Assembly (NCBI RefSeq): GCF_014799995.1
Contig: NZ_JAAVGY010000053.1
Location: 1-58,587, forward strand
Direction: 5' to 3'
DNA from: Helicobacter sp.
GTDB lineage: Bacteria > Campylobacterota > Campylobacteria > Campylobacterales > Helicobacteraceae
Length of the DNA: 58,587 bases
The notes under the pieces were generated by a model that did no database searches, was not told the DNA's origin, and was given only the letters and a program-made list of their open reading frames with translations. Positions within the stretch are counted from its first letter, which is position 1. Each line of letters opens with the position of its first letter. The position numbers and the translations under genes were made by a program. Positions 35,573-44,785 of this stretch are shown piece by piece.

Positions 35573-35640
35573 TTCATATCCTTATGCTAAAATTCCAAAA
35601 CAAAAGGGTAATTTTACCCAAAAATACATAAAGGCAAATT

Positions 35641-36264
35641 ATGCGCTTAATCTTAGCAACTTCAAATCAAGATAAAATCAAAGAAATCCGACAAATTTAT
35701 GCTTCATTTTCACAAGATTTTAGAGTAGAGATTCTCTCTTGGGATGCACTGATAACGCCTTTTGAGATTATAGAGGACGGCACGAGTTTCCAAGAAAACG
35801 CACAGATTAAATCTAAAGTGGTTTTTAATGCACTTAAGAAACAAGGAATCCTGCAAGAAAAGGACATTGTCCTATCCGATGATAGCGGAATCTGTGTCGC
35901 AAGACTTGGAGGCAAACCCGGAATCCATAGTGCGCGTTATAGTAGAGGGAATGCGCAAGAGAATCTCCACTTACTCGCAAGCCAAATTGCGACACTAGAG
36001 GGCAAAATCTCTAAGGCACATTATTGCGCGTGCATTGGCATTAGTTCCTATGCAGGCACTTACAGCGCACACGGATTTATGTATGGACAAGTGATTGCAG
36101 AGTGTCGTGGAGAAAATGGATTTGGTTATGACCCAATTTTCATTCCTAATGGATTTGACAAAACCCTAGCCGAGTTAAGCAGCAAGGAGAAAAACTCCAT
36201 TTCTCACCGCGGAATCGCACTAGAAAACGCGCGGTATTTATTACGTGCTTTGCTCGAAAAATAA
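35641..36264 (+). CDS. rdgB: XTP/dITP pyrophosphatase
   Basis: The 207-residue Ham1/RdgB protein has LATSNQDKIKEI at the start, SDDSGICVARLGGKPGIHSARYS and GENGFGYDPIFIPNGFDKTLAEL, then SHRGIAL. These are the full set of family motifs. It hydrolyses deaminated purine nucleotides to keep them out of DNA. The gene stands alone, divergent from yajR by 68 bases; its end runs into the radical-SAM remnant. Confidence 0.95.
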   Translation: MRLILATSNQDKIKEIRQIYASFSQDFRVEILSWDALITPFEIIEDGTSFQENAQIKSKVVFNALKKQGILQEKDIVLSDDSGICVARLGGKPGIHSARYSRGNAQENLHLLASQIATLEGKISKAHYCACIGISSYAGTYSAHGFMYGQVIAECRGENGFGYDPIFIPNGFDKTLAELSSKEKNSISHRGIALENARYLLRALLEK

Positions 36265-36269
36265 TCTAT

Positions 36270-36874
36270 TTTTCTCTAGGATTCCAAAAATAAATTCCCA
36301 AATTGTAAGGACTTTTTGCCCTCACGCGCAAATATTTTCCGAATGTGCCTATTTGGCTTGTAACCAATGGCATTTTGCTTCCAAAGCAAAATCAAGAGTT
36401 TTGGGAATCTTGCAGAGAAAATACCATAGAAATACACCCGACAAAATATCTCATAAAGATAGATTGGGACGAAATACAAAGAATCTGCAAGGAACAAGGT
36501 GTGGTTCTAAAGTTTTTATGGATTCTGATAAAGAACAAAAAGTGATGACAAAAATGATTCTAAATCCTAAGGGCAATTCTAACCCTTTTCAAAGTTTCAT
36601 TGGTTGCACACTCAACCAATGCGCACAACTTTACGAGGGCAAGCTTTACCCTTGCACTTTTACTGCTTATATTGAACATTTTAACAAGCACTTCTCGCAA
36701 AACTTGCAAATCACATCTTTAGACTTTATAGATATTCACAAGCCCAATCTTGCCTACCAAGAGATTCTGAATTTTATGGCAAAGCCATTGCCTTTTTGTC
36801 GCTATTGTGATACGATGAAATGGCAACACATCGGGGAATGGAAAAATTCTAAAAAAATATTTCTGAATATTTAA
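36270..36874 (+). pseudogene. Radical-SAM protein remnant
   Basis: Protein-like text changes frame at least twice: IVRTFCPHAQIF (frame of 36245), then WLVTNGILLPKQNQEFWESC...IDWDEIQRICKEQGVVLKF (36345 frame), then FMDSDKEQKVM...IGCTLNQCAQLYEGKLYPCTFTAYIEHFNKHF to PFCRYCDTMKW (back to the first frame). This fits the second half of a radical-SAM/SPASM-like protein. The N-terminal part with the CxxxCxxC cluster site is gone. Hence a truncated and shifted pseudogene. Confidence 0.7.
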
Positions 36875-36934
36875 AGTAACTTAAGCGCAAAGATTCTGCT
36901 TAAGACGAAGTAGAAAACTTCAAAGCAATACTAG

Positions 36935-37025
36935 ATTATAGATTGCTTCGCTACGCTCGCAATGACACGGTGGTTAGCCTTTTTGTCATTGCAAGCAAGT
37001 TTTAACTTGCGTGGCAATCCATAAT
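36935..37025. repeat. Pair of inverted REP-like elements
   Basis: One copy in inverse orientation at 36935-36966 and one forward copy at 36985-37025 whose middle is CAAGTTTTAACTTG. They belong to the same family as 30733-31054 and face each other like a bacterial interspersed mosaic element. Confidence 0.75.
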
Positions 37026-37029
37026 AGCC

Positions 37030-37049
37030 CGCAATTTAAGGGAATTGCG
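37030..37049 (-). terminator. Hairpin downstream of ppk
   Basis: CGCAATT-TAAGGG-AATTGCG forms a seven-base stem 25-44 bases after the ppk stop; a second small hairpin GATTC-TATG-GAATC lies at 37051-37064. Without a clear T run the terminator role is tentative. Confidence 0.4.
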
Positions 37050-37073
37050 AGATTCTATGGAATCGCGGGGATC

Positions 37074-39179
37074 TTAACTCTCTTTAAGCATTCGTCTTGC
37101 GAGTTTTTTCGCCTTGACTTCTTCTGCCTCGCGTTTGAGTGAAGCATAAAGCGTATTCGTATGGTCCTCTAGCATTTTTTGGCTATTGGTTGGCTTTTCA
37201 CCCTCTTTTGGTGCAAGCTTAATGTATTCCCCATCGCTTTGGAGTTCGTGCGCTTTTGCATTATCTTCACTTTGAATCTTGATGATTCCAAAAAGTTTAT
37301 CCGCCAAATTATCCTCAAAAACGGGTGTCATAAGCTCTACACGACGCTCTAGGTTTCTAGGCATTAAGTCTGCACTTGCAAAATAAATTTGCACTTTGGC
37401 GTGCTTGAAGTAGTAGATTCTCGCGTGTTCTAGGTATTTGCCCACGATAGAAATCACACGGATATTTTCACTCACGCCTTTAACGCCGGGTCTTAGGCAA
37501 CAAATCCCACGCACGATTAAGTCTATTTTTACACCCGCAGCGGACGCTTTATAGAGTGCCAAAATCACATCGGTATCTACGATAGAATTTGCTTTTAGAA
37601 TGATTCGCCCCTCTTTGCCTGCTTTGGTTTCGTTTTCTATTAATTCTAAAATCTTTGGTTTGATTTGCAAAGGCGCGGCAAGCAAAGAATTAAGCTTGGA
37701 TTTGTGAGAGAATCCTGAAAGATTATGGAAAAACTTCGTCGCATCTTGCGTAAATTCTCGCTTAGAAGTCATATAGCTAATATCGGTATAAATCTTCGCC
37801 GTGCTTGGGTTATAGTTCCCTGTGCTTAAATGCACATATTCGCGCAATTCACGCCCGATACTCTTAATCACAAGGGCAATTTTTGCATGCACTTTAAGTC
37901 CGGGCACTCCATAAATCACATGCGCCCCTGCGGATTCTAATGCGCGCGCCCAATGCAAGTTGTTTTCTTCATCAAAACGCGCTTTAAGCTCTACTAATGC
38001 GGTAACTTGTTTGCCATTCTCTGCCGCTTCAATCAATGCCTTAACGATTGGGGAATTTTTCCCTACGCGGTAGAGCGTCATTCGGATAGAAAAGACATCG
38101 GGGTCTTTTGCTGCACTTTGGATAAAATTAACCACAGGGTCAAAACTCTCATAAGGCTGGAATGAAAGAATATCTTGAGAATCCAAAACAGAAAAAATAT
38201 TCGCATTGGAATCTAGCGGTGGCAACATTTTAGAAGTATAGCTTGGGAAAGTCAATTTAGCGAAGTTTTTATTGCCCACAATCTCCCAAAGAATATTAGA
38301 ATTCATCGGTGCTTCGCATTCATAAATGTCTTCGGGAGTTACCTTGATATATTGCTCTACGAAATTTTTAAGCTCTAAATCCTCTGTTTTTTTGATTTCT
38401 AAGCGGATAATTTCACCCTTGCGGCGAGATTTTAACCCCTCTGTCATCAATGCCATAAAGTCATCGCCTTCTTCTTCTTCAATCTCCATATCCGCATTTC
38501 TTGTAACCCTAAACGAAGTCCAGCTCAATACCTTGAATCCCGGGAAAAGCTCGTTTGTAAATTCTGCCACAATAGAATCTGTATGGAAATAAGTATCACC
38601 CAAGCGCACAAATCCCGGAAGCATTCGTGAAATACGCGTCATACCGAACTTAATCTCGCTTGGATTGTCAAGGCTTTGAAGCTTCAACGCCAAAACATAA
38701 CTAAGATTATTCAAATGCGGAAAAGGGTGTGTAGCATCTACGGCAATTGGCACGACAATCGGATAAAGATGATTGACAAAATATTCTTGCAATTCTTTTT
38801 TCTGATTCTTATCCGCTTCGCTGTAAGTTTTGATACATAACCCAAGTTTGCTTAATTCCTCTTTGATTCCAAAATAACACGCCTCTAATCGTTGTTTTTC
38901 TAGCTTAAGATAACTACGAATCTCGTCTAATTGCTCTTTAGGCGTTAATCTATCAGGACCACTTTCTGTAATGCGTGCGCTATAAAGTCGTTTCAAGCCT
39001 GCCACACGCACCATATAAAATTCATCTAAATTCGTGCCATAAATAGCAATGAACTTTAAACGTTCCAAAAGTGGATTATTAGAATCTTGTGCTTCACTCA
39101 ATACGCGCGTATTGAAGCGCAACCAAGACAACTCACGATTGATAAAATTCGCTGGCTTATTAAAAGTATTTTGCGCCAT
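37074..39179 (-). CDS. ppk: Polyphosphate kinase 1
   Basis: The 701-residue enzyme starts with FINRELSWLRFNTRVLSEAQD, contains DPVVNFIQSAAKDPDVFSIRMTLYR and the catalytic histidine text HVHLSTGNYNPSTAKIYTD (as EYVHLSTGNYNP), and NLERRVELMTPV near the end, all typical of PPK1. It builds inorganic polyphosphate from ATP, supporting stress survival and motility. AGGAG precedes the ATG. Divergent from purM. Confidence 0.95.
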   Translation of the reverse strand: MAQNTFNKPANFINRELSWLRFNTRVLSEAQDSNNPLLERLKFIAIYGTNLDEFYMVRVAGLKRLYSARITESGPDRLTPKEQLDEIRSYLKLEKQRLEACYFGIKEELSKLGLCIKTYSEADKNQKKELQEYFVNHLYPIVVPIAVDATHPFPHLNNLSYVLALKLQSLDNPSEIKFGMTRISRMLPGFVRLGDTYFHTDSIVAEFTNELFPGFKVLSWTSFRVTRNADMEIEEEEGDDFMALMTEGLKSRRKGEIIRLEIKKTEDLELKNFVEQYIKVTPEDIYECEAPMNSNILWEIVGNKNFAKLTFPSYTSKMLPPLDSNANIFSVLDSQDILSFQPYESFDPVVNFIQSAAKDPDVFSIRMTLYRVGKNSPIVKALIEAAENGKQVTALVELKARFDEENNLHWARALESAGAHVIYGVPGLKVHAKIALVIKSIGRELREYVHLSTGNYNPSTAKIYTDISYMTSKREFTQDATKFFHNLSGFSHKSKLNSLLAAPLQIKPKILELIENETKAGKEGRIILKANSIVDTDVILALYKASAAGVKIDLIVRGICCLRPGVKGVSENIRVISIVGKYLEHARIYYFKHAKVQIYFASADLMPRNLERRVELMTPVFEDNLADKLFGIIKIQSEDNAKAHELQSDGEYIKLAPKEGEKPTNSQKMLEDHTNTLYASLKREAEEVKAKKLARRMLKES

Positions 39180-39210
39180 TTTAAACTCCTTTTGCTCAAA
39201 TTTTACTCTT

Positions 39211-39216
39211 ATTATA
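39211..39216 (-). promoter_or_regulatory. -10 box of ppk
   Basis: TATAAT on the minus strand, 31 bases before the ppk ATG, in the divergent ppk-purM gap. No clear box for purM is visible. Confidence 0.45.
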
Positions 39217-39314
39217 GTGGAAATCGCATAAAACTTGCCTTGAAAAATGCGTAATTCTAAGCTTTAAGTTGTAATTTTGTATCATTTGGATTAAATTTAT
39301 CTTGGGAAATTGAT

Positions 39315-40307
39315 ATGGAAAAACTTAATTATAAGGATTCTGGCGTAGATATTGTTGAGGGAAATGCACTCGTTGAAAACCTCAAAGGACTTGTGAAACA
39401 AACCTTTAGCCCTAATGTATTAGGAGGAATTGGCTCTTTTAGTGGAGCATTTTTGCTACCAAGTGGTTATCAAGAGCCTGTTTTATTGGCGGCAACTGAT
39501 GGCGTGGGAACGAAGCTAAAACTAGCCATTGAAAGCGGAATCCTTAATAGCGTGGGGATTGACTTAGTCGCAATGTGCGTGAATGATTTGATTTGTAATT
39601 TCGCAACACCTTTGTTTTTTTTGGATTATTATGCCACAGGCAAACTAGACAAAGATTCCGCACTAGAAGTGATAAGTGGAATCACGCAAGGGTGTCTGGA
39701 AGCAGAATGCGCGCTTATTGGCGGAGAAAGTGCCGAAATGCCCGGAATGTATCAAGACAAAGATTTTGATTTGGCAGGCTTTGCCGTTGGGATTAGCGAG
39801 CGCGCAATGGTGCAGAGAGAATCGCAAGTCAAAGCAGGCGACATACTGATTGCCTTACCAAGTAGCGGGATTCACTCTAATGGCTATTCTTTGGTGCGCA
39901 AGATTCTTTCTCAACACAAAATCGCACTAGATTCTATGTTTGAGGGCAAACCCTTGATTGAAACGCTCCTAACTCCAACAAAAATCTATGTCAAAACCTT
40001 TAAAAAGCTCCAACACAAAATCAAAGCCCTTGCACATATCACAGGGGGAGGGTTGATTGAAAACTTGCCCCGTGCCTTGCCGCAAAATGTCAGTGCCAAC
40101 CTCATTGCAAAAAATATTCGCTCCTTGCCAATCTTTGAAATGCTTTGCCAATATGTCCAAGAAGAAGACAAATACCGAACTTTTAATATGGGTGTCGGTA
40201 TGGTGCTTGTGGCAGGAAGCAGTGAAGTGGATTATATCCTCAAAGAATCTGATGGTTATGTATTGGGTGAATTAGTCTATGGAGATAGAAGCGTAAATTT
40301 TATTTAA
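39315..40307 (+). CDS. purM: Phosphoribosylformylglycinamidine cyclo-ligase
   Basis: The 330-residue AIR synthetase begins with NYKDSGVDIVEGNALVENLK and has LAATDGVGTKLKLA, DLVAMCVNDLICNFATPLFFLDYYATGKLD, LIGGESAEMPGMY and HITGGGLIENLPRALP, which are diagnostic of PurM. It closes the imidazole ring in purine synthesis using ATP. A monocistronic layout is likely. Confidence 0.97.
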   Translation: MEKLNYKDSGVDIVEGNALVENLKGLVKQTFSPNVLGGIGSFSGAFLLPSGYQEPVLLAATDGVGTKLKLAIESGILNSVGIDLVAMCVNDLICNFATPLFFLDYYATGKLDKDSALEVISGITQGCLEAECALIGGESAEMPGMYQDKDFDLAGFAVGISERAMVQRESQVKAGDILIALPSSGIHSNGYSLVRKILSQHKIALDSMFEGKPLIETLLTPTKIYVKTFKKLQHKIKALAHITGGGLIENLPRALPQNVSANLIAKNIRSLPIFEMLCQYVQEEDKYRTFNMGVGMVLVAGSSEVDYILKESDGYVLGELVYGDRSVNFI

Positions 40308-40324
40308 TTTTAAAAATTTTACGC

Positions 40325-40330
40325 TATAAT
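40325..40330 (+). promoter_or_regulatory. -10 box of the SH3-domain gene
   Basis: TATAAT 63 bases before the ATG at 40394. No -35 is seen. It lies 17 bases after the purM stop. Confidence 0.4.
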
Positions 40331-40393
40331 CTTGTGTTTAAACCTTATTTATGATTAAGTTTAAGCTATTTCAACGGGAAAAGAATTATTCTA

Positions 40394-41509
40394 ATGCTTA
40401 CGAGTTTAAAGAAGTTTTTAAAAGTTTATCCATTGCCAATCTTTGTGCTTTTGCTTAGCTTTGTTATTTATTATTCCGCTTTTGAAATTATACGCAAACG
40501 AGAGCTTCACTCTGTCGAACCTAAAACGGAAGTAGATTCTATGCTTAATGAAAGCAATCAAGTCGTAACGAATGCCATAGAGCCATTGGAGTCCAATACA
40601 ACACCAATGATTCCACAAGAACCAGAAATCCCACTCACACAAGAACCAAAAGACGAACCAATACAAACTCAAATGCCAAAAATTTATCTTGTTTCCAATA
40701 CTCCCTCCCTCAATATTCGTCAAGAACCAAGCACCAATGCCGCAATTGTTGGTAAGCTTACACCAGCAATCCAAGTGATACTTTTAGAAGAAAAGGGTGA
40801 GTGGATTTTCATCGCTAATGCCGAAAGTGAAAAGCCATTGGGTTGGATTATGAAAAGATTTACTCAAGAAATCACTCCTCTAGCACAAATACAAACCAAC
40901 CAACCACAGCAACCACTTGCTACTCCCACCCCAACGGCAACCCCTAAAACCTACATTACTTCCAATGTATCTTCCCTCAATATTCGTCAAGAGCCAGATA
41001 CTAGCTCTACTATTATTGGCAAATTAACACCCTCTCATAAAGCTGTGCTCTTAGAAGAAAAAGGAGAATGGATACTCATTGGGACTTTTGAAGATGGCAA
41101 AGTATTGGGTTGGATTCTCAAAAGTCTTAGCCACGAGCTCCCACAAGAAATTAAGATTTCAGAATCTAGGGATTTCATTCCAAGCCAAAGAGAATCGCAA
41201 ACAACTTTAACGCCAATGGAATTGGAATCCCAAAACAACCAAACACAACAGCAACAACCTCAAATGAGTGAAACAAAACAAGAGACACCTCCTCTAGCGC
41301 AAGACACTCCACTCTATACTTCTAGGGTTGCTAGCCTTAACATTCGCGAACTCCCCTCTACGGATACACCTGTCGTGGGTAAATTAACGCCCGATGATTC
41401 TGTCATTATTGTAGAGACACAAGATATTTGGGTAAGAATCTTAGACGCCAATACTCCGTCCATTAAAAATGGTTGGGTTGTGCGCCGCTCACTTGTTCCG
41501 CGTCAATAA
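40394..41509 (+). CDS. Membrane-anchored protein with three SH3b domains
   Basis: The 371-residue protein has an N-terminal anchor (about residues 14-31) and three bacterial SH3 domains: near residues 96-155 (SLNIRQEPSTNAAIVGKL), 195-250 (SLNIRQEPDTSSTIIGKL) and 305-368 (SLNIRELPSTDTPVVGKL). They are joined by Pro/Gln/Thr-rich linkers. SH3b domains bind cell-wall peptides, so it probably sits on peptidoglycan in the periplasm. The first two domains are closely alike, pointing to internal duplication. No enzymatic domain is visible. aroE follows after 27 bases. Confidence 0.8.
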   Translation: MLTSLKKFLKVYPLPIFVLLLSFVIYYSAFEIIRKRELHSVEPKTEVDSMLNESNQVVTNAIEPLESNTTPMIPQEPEIPLTQEPKDEPIQTQMPKIYLVSNTPSLNIRQEPSTNAAIVGKLTPAIQVILLEEKGEWIFIANAESEKPLGWIMKRFTQEITPLAQIQTNQPQQPLATPTPTATPKTYITSNVSSLNIRQEPDTSSTIIGKLTPSHKAVLLEEKGEWILIGTFEDGKVLGWILKSLSHELPQEIKISESRDFIPSQRESQTTLTPMELESQNNQTQQQQPQMSETKQETPPLAQDTPLYTSRVASLNIRELPSTDTPVVGKLTPDDSVIIVETQDIWVRILDANTPSIKNGWVVRRSLVPRQ

Positions 41510-41536
41510 GCAGCAAACTTCAAGCAAAGGAATCTT

Positions 41537-42325
41537 ATGCAGTTTGCTGTTATTGGCAATCCGATTCACCACTCCCTCTCTCCCGTTTTACATAATTCCG
41601 CTTTCAAAGCCTTAAAAATTTGCGGCTTTTATGGTCGCTATTTATTAGAATCTCATCAAGCCTTTTTAAGCCTTAAAAACCTACACTTAAAAGGTGCTAA
41701 TATCACCGTGCCCTACAAAGAAACTGCACTAAAATTATGCGATGAAGTTTTTGGCATTGCGCGTGAAATCGGTGCAGTCAATACTCTTGTCTTTGAGGAT
41801 GAGAAAATCTTAGGTTACAACACAGACGCGTTAGGATTCTATCAATGTATAGAGTCGTTCCATTTAAACAACGCCTTAATTATTGGGGCGGGAGGTTCTG
41901 CGAAAGCTGTTGCGTGTATTTTAAAAGAAAAGGGCATATCTGCAACAATTATTAACCGCTCTAAAGAGCGTTTGAAAAATTTCGCACAAGCGGGATTCCA
42001 AACTGCAGCCTTTGAAAGCTTCACCCCGCAAGAAAAGTATGAAATCATTATCAACACTACACCCGCAGGACTTACTAGCGATTCTCTCCCTTTGGAGTGC
42101 GCGGTGCTTACCTCACTTTTAAGCTCTGCCAAACTTGCTTTTGACTTAGTTTATGGCACAGAAACACCTTTTTTAAAACTCGCAAAAAGCTTGAATATCC
42201 CACAGAGTGATGGCAAACAAATGCTCATCAATCAAGCAATTTTGGCATTTGAAATCTTTATGGAATCCCAAAAAATCACGATTGATAAGACAATCTTGCG
42301 TCAAAGTATGCAAAACGCATTATAA
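41537..42325 (+). CDS. aroE: Shikimate dehydrogenase
   Basis: The 262-residue enzyme has GNPIHHSLSPVLHNSAF (substrate loop), GANITVPYKE with the catalytic Lys, YNTDALGFYQ with the catalytic Asp, and the NADP loop IGAGGSAKAVA with NRSKERLK. It reduces 3-dehydroshikimate in aromatic amino acid synthesis. It is 27 bases behind the SH3 gene with an AAAGGA site. Confidence 0.96.
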   Translation: MQFAVIGNPIHHSLSPVLHNSAFKALKICGFYGRYLLESHQAFLSLKNLHLKGANITVPYKETALKLCDEVFGIAREIGAVNTLVFEDEKILGYNTDALGFYQCIESFHLNNALIIGAGGSAKAVACILKEKGISATIINRSKERLKNFAQAGFQTAAFESFTPQEKYEIIINTTPAGLTSDSLPLECAVLTSLLSSAKLAFDLVYGTETPFLKLAKSLNIPQSDGKQMLINQAILAFEIFMESQKITIDKTILRQSMQNAL

Positions 42326-42412
42326 ATGCGCAAAAAGGCGATAAGGAAATCTATGTGCAACCACTATTTAAAATATTTTGCATTGATTCTAAAATATGTT
42401 TTATAGGCAATA

Positions 42413-43693
42413 ATGGAAAAGACGGCTTGCACTAAATCTCTCTATCTCGTTGGGGGTGCGGTGCGCGATAAGCTCTTAAACCAACCCCTTAAAGACAAAG
42501 ATTATGTCGCAGTTGGTTATAGCGAAGCAGACTTCAATCACTTACTGCGCGTGGGCAAAAGCTTCCCTGTTTTTTTACGCGAGGACGGCTCGCAAATCGC
42601 TTTAGCGCGTAGAGAGAAAAAAATTCGTGCAGGCTATAATGGATTTTCTACACAAACGCACCAAGTTTCATTGGAAGAAGATTTGAAGCGGCGGGATTTA
42701 ACGATTAATTCCATTGCATTAGACGAAGCAAGCGGAGAATATTATGACCCCTTTGGTGGGATAAAAGACTTACAAAACAAGATTCTACGACACACTTCAG
42801 AGGCTTTTTGTGAAGACCCTTTGCGCGTGCTTAGAATCGCAAGATTTCGCGCACGTTTTGGAATCTGTTGGAAAATCCACCCCAAAACAAAAGTGCTGAT
42901 TTACGAAATGCGCGAAGAATTAAGATTCCTAGAACCAAATCGCGTTTATCAAGAAGTAGAATCCGTGCTCAAAGCCCCCAACGCTTCTTTATTCTTTGAA
43001 ACGCTTTTTGAATTAGGCGTCTTGGATATTATTTTTCCTCACCTCTATGCACTTACAACACTCAAAGAGGGCAACTTGCACCACTTAGAAGCTTCAGTTT
43101 TTGTCCATACGATGGAGGTATTAAAGGTTACAGAATCGCTATTAAAGACGACTTTAGCCCCCATTGCCAACGAACCTGACTTTGACAAACAAGCCTTGAT
43201 TTTGAAATTTGCCGCTCTTTATCACGATATTGCAAAACCTTATTGCTATCGTCATTTTGGTAATTCTAGCGGGCACGACAAATTAGAATATCTTTTGCCA
43301 GCCCTTGATATTCTGATTCCAAAATCTATCCAAAAACCTATGCTACAACTTATCAAAAATCATATTAAAATTTACAAATTGGAGGAAATGCGTCCCTCTA
43401 AGGTGATAGAATTTTTTGATTCCTTTAAAAAAGAGGAATCCTTGTTACATCTACAAATTGCCTTATGGATTGCGGACAAACAGGGACGCATTAGCCAACA
43501 AGGTTTGGATTCCTCTCCTACGCCAAACCCAGCCTTTCAAGAGCGTTTATTACACGCATTTAGGGCATTAAATGCTTATTCTCCGAAGATTTGGTTAGAA
43601 TCCCAAAAAGCCCACCCCAAAGGTGAAGCCATTAAAGCACATATTTTGCGAGAAAAAATTAAGATTTTGGATTCCGTGTTTTATAAAGATTAA
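42413..43693 (+). CDS. cca: CCA tRNA nucleotidyltransferase with HD domain
   Basis: The 426-residue class II enzyme has LVGGAVRDKLLNQPLKDKDYV (nucleotidyl-transferase, flexible loop), RRDLTINSIAL, DPFGGIKDLQ and CEDPLRVLRIARFRARF. A C-terminal HD domain reads ALYHDIAKPYCYRHFGNSSGHD, as in the multifunctional Cca of enterobacteria. It adds or repairs the CCA end of tRNAs; the HD domain confers phosphohydrolase activity. The 87-base gap to aroE holds no obvious site. Confidence 0.93.
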   Translation: MEKTACTKSLYLVGGAVRDKLLNQPLKDKDYVAVGYSEADFNHLLRVGKSFPVFLREDGSQIALARREKKIRAGYNGFSTQTHQVSLEEDLKRRDLTINSIALDEASGEYYDPFGGIKDLQNKILRHTSEAFCEDPLRVLRIARFRARFGICWKIHPKTKVLIYEMREELRFLEPNRVYQEVESVLKAPNASLFFETLFELGVLDIIFPHLYALTTLKEGNLHHLEASVFVHTMEVLKVTESLLKTTLAPIANEPDFDKQALILKFAALYHDIAKPYCYRHFGNSSGHDKLEYLLPALDILIPKSIQKPMLQLIKNHIKIYKLEEMRPSKVIEFFDSFKKEESLLHLQIALWIADKQGRISQQGLDSSPTPNPAFQERLLHAFRALNAYSPKIWLESQKAHPKGEAIKAHILREKIKILDSVFYKD

Positions 43694-43776
43694 TTTCAAA
43701 TTCTTCCACTTATTACAAGAATATTAAAAATTTTCGCGGCAATCCAAATCAAGCATATTTGAAATTTACAACTACA

Positions 43777-43811
43777 TCATTGCGAGATTCCGCAAGGAAT
43801 CGTGGCAACTC
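43777..43811 (+). repeat. REP-like element between cca and argB
   Basis: TCATTGCGAG, a middle hairpin GATTCC-GCAA-GGAATC, then CGTGGCAACTC. A half copy (TTTTCGCGGCAATCC) lies at 43731-43745. Same family as at 30733 and 36935. It separates the convergent cca and argB genes and may aid termination. Confidence 0.7.
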
Positions 43812-43877
43812 ATTAACGTACGAAACAAGATTCTTTCGTTGGAATCATTTTGTTAGCCGCCTCCTCACAAAGACACA

Positions 43878-44732
43878 TTATTCTGCCATAAATTCCGTCC
43901 CAATCCCTGCACTTGTAAAGAGCTCCAAGAGCAGAGAATGCGGGATTCTTCCATCAATGATATGTGCCTTTTCTACCCCGCCTCTCACACAATCCAAACA
44001 CGCCTCTACCTTTGGAATCATTCCCCCGCTGATTGTGCCATTGCGGTAAAGATTCTCTGTTTGCACAATATTAAGGGATTCTATCACCTCTCCGCTTTTA
44101 TCCAACAAGCCCTTTGTGTCGGTTAAAAAAATTGCCCTCTTCGCTCCTGTGGCAATTGCAATCGCACTTGCAGCAGAATCCGCATTGATATTAAACCCTG
44201 GGTGTCCTGCTTCCTCACCACAAGCAATGGGTGCAATCACCGGCACTAAATTTTGCGCAAGCAGATTATCAATCACTTCTCCACGTGTCTCAAAGATTTC
44301 GCCTGTGTATCCGTATTTTCCATTATCCTTTGGCTTTGCTTGAAACAAAGAGGCATCTTTTCCACTTAAGCCTAGAGCATTCACTCCGTGAAAATTCAAA
44401 AATGCTGTAATTTCTTTGTTAATCTCCCCGCTAAGCACCATTTCAACAATCTTTAACGCATCAATACTCGTAACGCGCAACCCATCAACAAACTCACTTT
44501 GAATCTTAAGGGCATCAAGCAATTCTGTAATGCGCTTCCCGCCTCCATGCACAATAATAGGCTTAATTCCTAGCATATAAAGCATCACAATATCAATCGC
44601 AAATTGCTCCTTTAAATCTGGATTTATCTGCGCCGCTCCTCCATATTTAATCACAATTTTAGAGCCACGAAAAAAACGGATATAAGGAAGCGAATCCAAA
44701 AGAATAGAAACAATTTTAGAATAGTTACGCAT
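43878..44732 (-). CDS. argB: Acetylglutamate kinase
   Basis: The 284-residue amino acid kinase has IKYGGAAQINPDLKEQFAIDIVMLYMLGIKPIIVHGGGKRI, then GLSGKDASLFQAK and the C-terminal NGTISGGMIPKVEACLDCVRGGVEKAHIIDGR. It phosphorylates N-acetylglutamate, the committed step of arginine synthesis, and is usually inhibited by arginine. Divergent from the 2-hydroxyacid dehydrogenase with a 53-base gap. Confidence 0.96.
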   Translation of the reverse strand: MRNYSKIVSILLDSLPYIRFFRGSKIVIKYGGAAQINPDLKEQFAIDIVMLYMLGIKPIIVHGGGKRITELLDALKIQSEFVDGLRVTSIDALKIVEMVLSGEINKEITAFLNFHGVNALGLSGKDASLFQAKPKDNGKYGYTGEIFETRGEVIDNLLAQNLVPVIAPIACGEEAGHPGFNINADSAASAIAIATGAKRAIFLTDTKGLLDKSGEVIESLNIVQTENLYRNGTISGGMIPKVEACLDCVRGGVEKAHIIDGRIPHSLLLELFTSAGIGTEFMAE

Positions 44733-44785
44733 TTTCCCTCTTTATGTTGTAAAATTATGCGAAATTATAACGAAAAGGATTCCAA

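Noticed and set aside
40680..41140. Direct DNA repeats resembling a tandem array
   Set aside because: They encode successive SH3b domains within one protein and are explained by domain duplication.
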